A DNA stretch of 64,000 nt from Gonocerus acuteangulatus (lineage: Eukaryota > Arthropoda > Insecta > Hemiptera > Coreidae): NCBI GenBank assembly GCA_946811695.1, contig OX328123.1:122694429-122758428 (forward strand). The letters are read 5' to 3'. The position numbers and the translations under genes were made by a program. Below are positions 57,454-64,000 of the stretch, piece by piece. Within the stretch, counting starts at the first letter, position 1. Each line of letters begins with the position of its first letter. The notes beneath the pieces were generated by a model, which saw nothing but the letters and a program-made list of their open reading frames with translations, did not search any database and was not told the origin of the DNA.

Positions 57454-58060
57454 CATTTAGCGCTGTAGCTGCTCCAAAAGTGGACACTTTTTGATAAAAT
57501 TTGGTACTAATATCAATATATATAAATTCGAATAAATATAAATTCGATATAAATATAAATTCGAAAGGTCAAGTTCGTTAACCAGGATAATCCGTGCACC
57601 GGAACATGGATTTTGGAGTGAAATTCGCGCGACAAAATCGTTACGCTTACATAATATGCTTGCAAGTAGTCGTTTTATAGGCTTCGTGGCCTAGGAAAAC
57701 GAATGAAACCATTTTTACGGCGATAGCTTTAACCGTTTTCAATCAAAATAGAATCATGGGATTCAGTTAAAATTTTCTGCATGTTTGAAAATCATATAAA
57801 CAATGATGTTTAAATTTTGGTTAGGTTTGGAGTCAATGAAGGATTAGAATAAAATATTTTATTAATAGGCATAACAAGTTTTAGGAACTTAAAGTATATT
57901 TTCCTTAATATCTCGAAAACGGTCCGGAAATCGTGGTAAGTGGAAGGTTATCATTCGAAAGCTTACTAAATTTTCTGCAAAAAACGGTCTGAAGCAACAT
58001 TCGATTGGGCTATATCAATGGGATAAATAAGTGCTTAAAATTTAAAATGTGTTAGTTTTG
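57450..58060 (+). mobile_element. Helitron-like interior fragment
   Basis: Reads as the reverse complement of 8540-9000: AAGGTCAAGTTCGTTAACCA, ACCGGAACATGG and CGAATGAAACCATTTTTACG match AACTGGTTAATGAAATTGAC, CCATGTTCCAGT and AAAATGGTTTCATTCG there. Neither Helitron terminus is visible. Confidence 0.6.
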
Positions 58061-58494
58061 TTTTTTTAACGGGTTTTTTACTTGTTGCTACGTTATCGTG
58101 CATAGAATTAATAAGTTTATTGTATTATCTATTTCTTTGACTATAAATATTTATTGCCTTATTACCACTTATATCATTATTATAGTTTATTTTATTTCTG
58201 TACTTTATTCTAGCATCGGTTTGAAACATTAATAATGATTGAATTACTGAATGCTCAGTAAATCTCTTTCGGTAAAGGCTACTGTAAAATGCGATTTCAA
58301 TTTGAGAAACTTTTTTCAAAGAACTTTTCCCATATTATCCTTTGACATTGATGTATAACCTAATTTACAAATATTATACCTACGAGTCGGCCCTTTTAAT
58401 CAATTATTTATTTTAAAATGGCAAAAGATAATATATTATAAAACCTTTAGTGGAAGGCTAACAAGTTCAGGCTGGAAAGAAATGTATATAATTA
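58061..58494. other. AT-rich stretch, nothing recognised
   Basis: No supported features. Confidence 0.4.
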
Positions 58495-58591
58495 AGTTGC
58501 TCCTGCTGAGGCGTCTAGTAACGCGAAACGTGCAGAGCACAAAATAAAAATAAATTAATGAAAAGTTAATGTTTTTATAAGATAAGACCTA

Positions 58592-58667
<76 letters not shown>

Positions 58668-58765
58668 TAGGTCTTATCTTATAAAAACATTAACTTTTCA
58701 TTAATTTATTTTTATTTTGTGCTCTGCACGTTTCGCGTTACTAGACGCCTCAGCAGGAGCAACTT
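58495..58765. repeat. palindrome with (TA)n centre and hammerhead-like ends
   Basis: Arms of about 100 bp (58495-58593 and 58664-58765) are complementary with no mismatch seen. They flank a TA tract of about 70 bp. Each outer end carries CTGAGGCGTCTAGTAACGCG followed by AAACGTGC, a degraded CUGANGA/stem II (GCGT/ACGC)/GAAAC motif, once per strand. Confidence 0.93.
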
Positions 58766-58799
58766 ATATATATATATATATATATATAAATATATATAT

Positions 58800-59734
58800 A
58801 TTGGTTCAAATTTTGTCGCCGTATTGTCACACCAAGAAGTTATTAAAAGGCACTATAGAGCATTTGCAACCCAAAGAATTTCCTGGAAGGAGAGTGAAAG
58901 GATGGCCTCATCAGCATTCCATATTATGCAGTGATGTAAAGGATTATCCTTGAGAGTGCATCATCAGCATGAAGGGTATATTAGATGACAAGAGCATGGA
59001 ATACCAACCTCTCTCGTTTTGATGAGATCCATTCTACAGGTCTCTCCAGTTGGCGATTCTTTCAAACAATATCCAGATATCAAACTCAAATAACTCTCAG
59101 AAATAAATACAGTATTGTGGCACAATATCTACTTCAGGAATAGGTACTAATTATGGACTCCCAGAAAAATGTTAATATCGGTGAAATCCATTTGTAAATC
59201 CCTGGTAGAATAATTAGTAAGACCTAATACTGAAAATATTGTGGGCACAATTTTTAGTACATAATACTACTTGTTAAAAGTATTAATGGACTTCTATTAC
59301 AGCTGTACGACTTCTATACTTGGCAAACGCTAACGATTACACCGATATGCAAGATTCTGGGGTTTCCTCCAAAATAGGTCTTCTAAATATGATGTGCTGA
59401 TTCCAAAACTGTAATCTTTTTTTTTTCTTCTTTCTACTACGTACATTATTTGCAGAGTTATTAGTTATACCTAAAAACGTTTTAATGTAGTTCTGTGCTC
59501 ATCGAACTGAAAAGAAACCAGAAAAAGAAGAAATAATGCTGATAATATTGTTGAAATTAATGTGCTTCACGACCATATAACAATGCAACAGTGTAACAGT
59601 CCAATCCCTGCAAATACAGCTTTAGGAACCATACCATAACTTACAATTATTTCTAGAAAAAGTCAAATATGAATATAAGTGGCAGGTTTGTGGAGATTAA
59701 AACCTTATTGAGAAGCTACTAGGTCCAGCAATCA
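58800..59734 (+). other. possible upstream part of the decayed protein gene
   Basis: Unusually long readable stretches with frame changes (for example GRRVKGWPHQHSILCSDVKD at about 58885-58945 and SLQLAIL-type fragments) suggest old coding sequence continuous with the pseudogene that follows. No family match by eye. Confidence 0.4.
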
Positions 59735-60335
59735 GGAAACGCTAAAATGCCATGTCTTATTTGTGAATAGGATAGTAGAGCCCGACAAAAAGAAATTGGA
59801 AGCAGAGGGACAGTCTCGTCCTAGGGATAAAAAGTGTAATTCATGAGTGTCTTGTGGGCACGAAAAATGTTCTTTTACCACCTTTTCACATAAAATTAGC
59901 CTTAATGGAGCATTATGTGAAGGTTTTGAATAAGGATGGCAACTCCTACCAATATATCCGCAAGATTTTCCCTGGAATATCAGATCCTAAACTTAAATAG
60001 GGAGTATTTTTTGGGCCACAATTTAGATTTCTAATACCTTATTGGAAGAAATGATGACAGATACTGAAAAAAGCAGGTATGGATTGGTTTTAAGAGTGTC
60101 ATTAAAAACTTTGTGGGGAATTAAAAAAGATCGCAGAAATATGGTTTCGAAGGCTGGGCTCCAATATGAGTGTGAAAGTACACTATCCTACACTCTCATT
60201 TGGACTTTTTCCAAAATTTCGGCTGTGCCAGTGAGGAGCATGGTGAAAGATTTCACCAGGATATAAAGGACATGGAAAGACACTATCAGGGAAAGTGGAA
60301 TATAAATATAATAGCTGATAATTGCTGGTAACTGA
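59735..60335 (+). pseudogene. decayed copy of an arthropod repetitive uncharacterised protein
   Basis: Across several frames the translation keeps MPCLICE-stop-DSRARQK, then FHIKLALMEHYVKVLNKDGN, YIRKIFPGISDPKLK, and finally LHSHLDFFQNFGCASEEHGE, RFHQDIKDMERHYQGKWN. These match from memory the C-L-C-E/L-W-DSR, LPPxHIKLGLM, KFPxxSxAKLKEG and GERFHQDI-MExRYQGxW blocks of a protein that recurs in many arthropod genomes and is usually annotated as uncharacterised. Its repeated, mostly broken copies suggest a mobile origin. Stops and at least three frameshifts show that this copy is dead. Its biochemical function is not known to me. Confidence 0.7.
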
Positions 60336-60486
60336 ATAGAGTATCAAATTCCTTCCGTAGTAGGAACTCTACAAAACGATCATTTCAAGGCGGTATGTAA
60401 AAAACTGGCCAAGTGTTCGAATTTAAGTGATGACATTAGTTAATTTTGAAGAGTGTTGTGTTGGCAGTTACGGATTTATTAACTTA
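60336..60486. other. short unassigned spacer
   Basis: Ends with the A that is the target base of the next Helitron-like insertion. Confidence 0.4.
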
Positions 60487-61913
60487 CTAGCTGTTACCCG
60501 GCGTGCCATGCTGCACCTACTTTCTGCATATAGAAAAGCCTAAATAAATTAGAAACCAAATAATTATTATTAAAATCTAATAACACGAATCTGAAACTGC
60601 TCCGAACCCGTGACCTCCCAACTGTCCTAGATGATCGTTTTGTCCTAGACGACTTTGACCTAACCTATAACACCCCCCATATCAAGACATACATGTATGC
60701 CAAGTTTGGTAAAAATCGGTCTAACGGTGTGGATTTTTATTTTAAAAAAACATACAGACAGCAACTGGTAGACGTTTTTGACCTGGCCTATGACAATCCC
60801 CTGATTAAGACCAACCTGTGTACCCAGTTTGATCAAAATCTGTCAAACGGTGTGGGTTTGTATAAAGAACAAACTTACAGACAGATAGATGGTAGCCGTT
60901 TTGACCTAGCCTATGGCAATCGCCGTATCAAGATCCACCTGTGTTCCAACTTAGGTCAAAATCGGTCAAACGGTGTGGATTTGTATAGGAAACAAACATA
61001 CAGACAGACAGCTGGTAGCCGTTTTTGACATAGCCTACGACACTCCTCAGATTAAGATCCACATGTGTATCGAATTTATTCAAAATCGGACGAACGGTGT
61101 GGATTTTTATTTTAAAAAAACATACAGACAGCAACTGGTAGACGTTTTTGACCTGGCCTATGACAATCCCCTGATTAAGACCAACCTGTGTACCCAGTTT
61201 GATCAAAATCTGTCAAACGGTGTGGGTTTGTATAAAGAACAAACTTACAGACAGATAGATGGTAGCCGTTTTGACCTAGCCTATGGCAATCGCCGTATCA
61301 AGATCCACCTGTGTTCCAACTTAGGTCAAAATCGGTCAAACGGTGTGGATTTGTATAGGAAACAAACATACAGACAGACAGCTGGTAGCCGTTTTTGACA
61401 TAGCCTACGACACTCCTCAGATCAAGATCCACATGTGTATCGAATTTATTCAAAATCGGACGAACGGTGTGGATTTGTATAAGGGACGAACTTACAGACA
61501 GACAGCTGGTAGATTTTTTTGACCTAGCCTAGAAGATTTCTCGTATGAAGGCCTACCATTATTCCAAGTTTGGTCAAAATCGGTCAAACGGTGTGGATAT
61601 GTATAAGGGACAAACATACAGACAGACAGCTGGTAGACGTTTTTGACTTAGCCTACGACACTCCGCAGATTAAGATCCACATGTGTACCGAGTTTAGTCA
61701 AAATCGGACGAACGGTGTGGATTTGTATAAGGGACAAACATACAGACAGACAGCTGGTAGATTTTTTTGACCTAGCCTAGGAGATTTCTCGTATCAAGAC
61801 CTACCATTATTCCAAGTTTGGTCAAAATCGGTCAAACGGTGTGGATTTGTATAAGGAACAAACAAACAAACAGACAGAAAAACAGACAGACACGTGATTT
61901 TTATATATATAGA
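60487..61913 (-). mobile_element. Helitron-like element with internal tandem array
   Basis: On the minus strand it starts TCTATATATATAAAAATCAC at 61913 and ends GGGTAACAG-CTAG at 60487, flanked by A and T on the respective sides, which fits Helitron insertion between A and T without duplication. The 3' hairpin is weak. No Rep/helicase; most of its length is the tandem array. Confidence 0.7.
60690..61870. repeat. about 123-bp tandem array with 370-bp higher-order unit
   Basis: Monomers carry CAAAATCGGTCAAACGGTGT, then GGATTTGTATA, then AACATACAGACAGACAGCTG. A block of three monomers (60711-61080) is repeated almost exactly at 61081-61450. In-frame translation of the array gives long periodic frames on both strands that are not genes. 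Confidence 0.93.
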
Positions 61914-61922
61914 TACATAATA

Positions 61923-62744
61923 CTAGCTGAATACCCGTGCTTCGTCACGGCAGATAAGTAGTTATTTTATTGCGTTAAATAATGTATATTCAAAATTTAC
62001 GCTACTCTTTAATTTTGTGTAGTGTATTTTTGTACGGTTCCCGTCATACTATTTGCTATTCATCAATTGATAATTAATGAAAGTATAATGTTTCTTGTCA
62101 CGGGGGCGCTCCGGACCAGTCAACAAAGAGATGACCTAGAGATACCCCGTTATCTTTAGGTTACCAGCAATAGAAGTTTAATCCGTACCGGTAGAAATTC
62201 GTTGTCAATAATAAATGGACGCTAAAATATAAAAATTTATGTTTCAAAGATGTCATTTGGAAACACCCATTATATTTGCGAGCATTATCAAGAAGTGTTC
62301 CGATTGAAGATGCTGACGTGTGAGGAGGCTATGCAAGGGTTCGGGATATTATTACTTCGGAAGGACTATCACCAGGTACAGCATAAACTTTATGAGTGAA
62401 AAAATCACAGTCTATTTCTAAAAATTCAAGGTCTGAATAGTAGAAATTAACCGCAATTCAAAATAATACTATGAAATAGATACAGTACAACAACAGCTGT
62501 TCTGTTATCGTCCTAGCAATGCATGCTGCCTAGGCTTGCCTGCTCTAACCAACTAAAACTTCAAACCCCTCTAAAAATTCTTAAAAATTCGAATATCAAA
62601 AAATCCTTTCTTAGCGAGTGTCTACGTTATATAGGGAGTGCCCATGCAAAATGTCAAAATTTTCTGTCAAGTGGTTTGGCCTGGGCGATGATAGGTCAGT
62701 GAGTCAGTCAGTCAGTGAGTCGTATTTGATGAATATATACTAGA
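61923..62744 (-). mobile_element. Helitron-like element, intact relative of 8329-9784
   Basis: Minus strand: starts TCTAGTATATATTCATCAAA at 62744 next to A, and ends with hairpin CCGTG-ACGAAG-CACGG, GTATTCAG, CTAG and T. Interior text (TGGTTAGAGCAGGCAAGCC, GATAACAGAACAGCTGTT) matches the 8.3-9.8 kb copy, but about 380 bp shorter. Non-autonomous. Confidence 0.78.
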
Positions 62745-64000
62745 TAGCATAAATTCAATAGAGTCTAGTAAAGAAATGTATATTTTACTACATATTTCCT
62801 GTTTTGTGAAAAATTTGTATGTGATGGAGAAAAACTAAGTTCATATTCTGATTCAGCACAACTCAAATTAGGGGTAATGACATGTTAAACTAAAAATACC
62901 AGACAAAAAGTTAAATTTTGTTGGCCAGCGTTACCGGTCGCCATTTGTATTTAAACCTACGAACACAATGTTAGAAATTTTTACACGTTGCCCAGACAAA
63001 TTGAGCCCTACATGGTAGATCACCTCATCCTGCCAACAATAAATAAACAATAAGTAATGATTTAAAGTTAAATTTATTTATTTAATCAGATTTACTGACT
63101 ACTAAGGTGGTACCACTTTTAACAACTATCATCTTTGTTAGTTGAAAATATTAACCTGCGTCTAATGATGGTATATGATCCATTTTTTTTACAATATGTA
63201 ATCATTCATTAAGTTGTTAGTTATGTGTGAATGTATGGCTTTAATATTTAGTTATAGTATGTACAAGGGGCCGATTAGCGAGGCGGAAATAGGTAATTGG
63301 GAAATATTTTAGAATTCCATTTCAAATCTTTATTTTAAGCTAAGGTTACTAAAACATACATAAAGATCGTAAGACATCCAACCTGTGTGTTGGCCATCGA
63401 AACTTTTCTCTCATCTTTATTCACTCACTCTAAGACCAAGGGAAAACGGAGCCTTACATGTGCATAAACAACTTTCTGTGGATATTATGGAAAATATTTC
63501 CTTTCCCGACATTTTTTTGTACAGGTGCAAGACAAATATATTATTTATTTGCGGGTATCCATCGCTTTTCTTTCAGAAAAGTAATTTTCAGTTTTTTCTT
63601 TTATATCCTTTTCCGTTGTTCGAAAAGCTTAGCTCCGCTCTTCTTTCGTGCTTCCTGGAACCTCTTAGTTTCATTCTTTAATATTTTCTTTTGAGTTTGT
63701 CTCTATTTTAAAATCTCTTTTGATAACTTTAGTTCTTTTATAAGAAAAAAAGAAGGCTTTCTCTTGGACTTGAGAAAACCAATTTCCTTTTAGTTCAACT
63801 TTTTTTTTAAGTAATTTTTTATTTATTGAGAGTACACAACAAGGTGATTTACTCTTTAAGTCAATAATTTATTACTCTTCAAGTAATATTTTATTAATAG
63901 TTAAAATGTTTCATAATGTCTGAATACAAATCCTTACAACGCTGCAGAGTAAAAATATTATAATCTACGCGTTTGGATAAATAAATTATCGTGGTGTGTT
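62745..64000. other. AT-rich stretch, nothing recognised
   Basis: Overlapping open frames at 63385-63694 lack domains. No supported features to the end of the window. Confidence 0.45.

Noticed and set aside
60693..61398. 111- to 141-codon periodic frames on both strands
   Set aside because: They follow the 123-bp tandem unit (a multiple of three) and exist on both strands; a by-product of the array.

Overview
The window is eukaryotic and almost certainly arthropod, most likely insect. It is AT-rich, gene-poor and packed with dispersed repeats, with many (TA)n microsatellites. The species cannot be told from the sequence. The only convincing host gene is on the + strand: the last two coding exons of a rhodopsin-like GPCR of the neuropeptide Y/F receptor type (17397-17685 and 33295-33439). 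They are separated by a 15.6-kb intron, their reading phases match across it, and TM1-TM5 are not found in this window.

Region by region. 0-5.6 kb: a decayed non-LTR retrotransposon tail and a 1.15-kb TA-target inverted-repeat element sitting inside a (TA)n tract. 5.6-7.1 kb: a hAT-type foldback element with an 8-bp target duplication, then a six-copy 80-bp satellite. 7.5-11.3 kb: a tRNA-type SINE, a Helitron-like element carrying a nested 258-bp MITE, and a GC-rich palindrome. 11.6-17.1 kb: two I/Jockey-type non-LTR tails, an RLE-type (R2-superfamily) retrotransposon with one homopolymer frameshift, and a MITE-like inverted repeat. 17.4-33.4 kb: the GPCR exons; the intron holds two SINE copies, a non-LTR tail, a second hAT foldback, a full-length Ty3/Gypsy element with LTRs that look identical and open gag and pol, a decayed reverse transcriptase, and an inverted repeat carrying a hammerhead-like motif.

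36-50 kb: half-copies of the hAT foldback, a second copy of the MITE, two Penelope-like elements with GIY-YIG domains in inverted arrangement, a palindromic element, and two hAT MITEs with CAGGGCCGCC ends. 53-62.7 kb: a 147-bp tandem array, a full-length SINE with a perfect 14-bp target duplication, a hammerhead-like core, two large palindromes centred on (TA)n, a 24-bp minisatellite, a decayed copy of an arthropod repetitive protein family, and two Helitron-like elements inserted 9 bp apart, one with an internal 370-bp higher-order repeat.

The sequence shows no operon-like cooperation. It is a receptor-gene intron and flank used as an insertion site by at least eight classes of mobile element, several nested or inserted at TA repeats. 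The most notable items are the young, apparently intact Gypsy element whose gag and pol are in one frame separated by a single UGA, the hammerhead-like motifs in or beside inverted repeats, and the nested Helitron/MITE structure.
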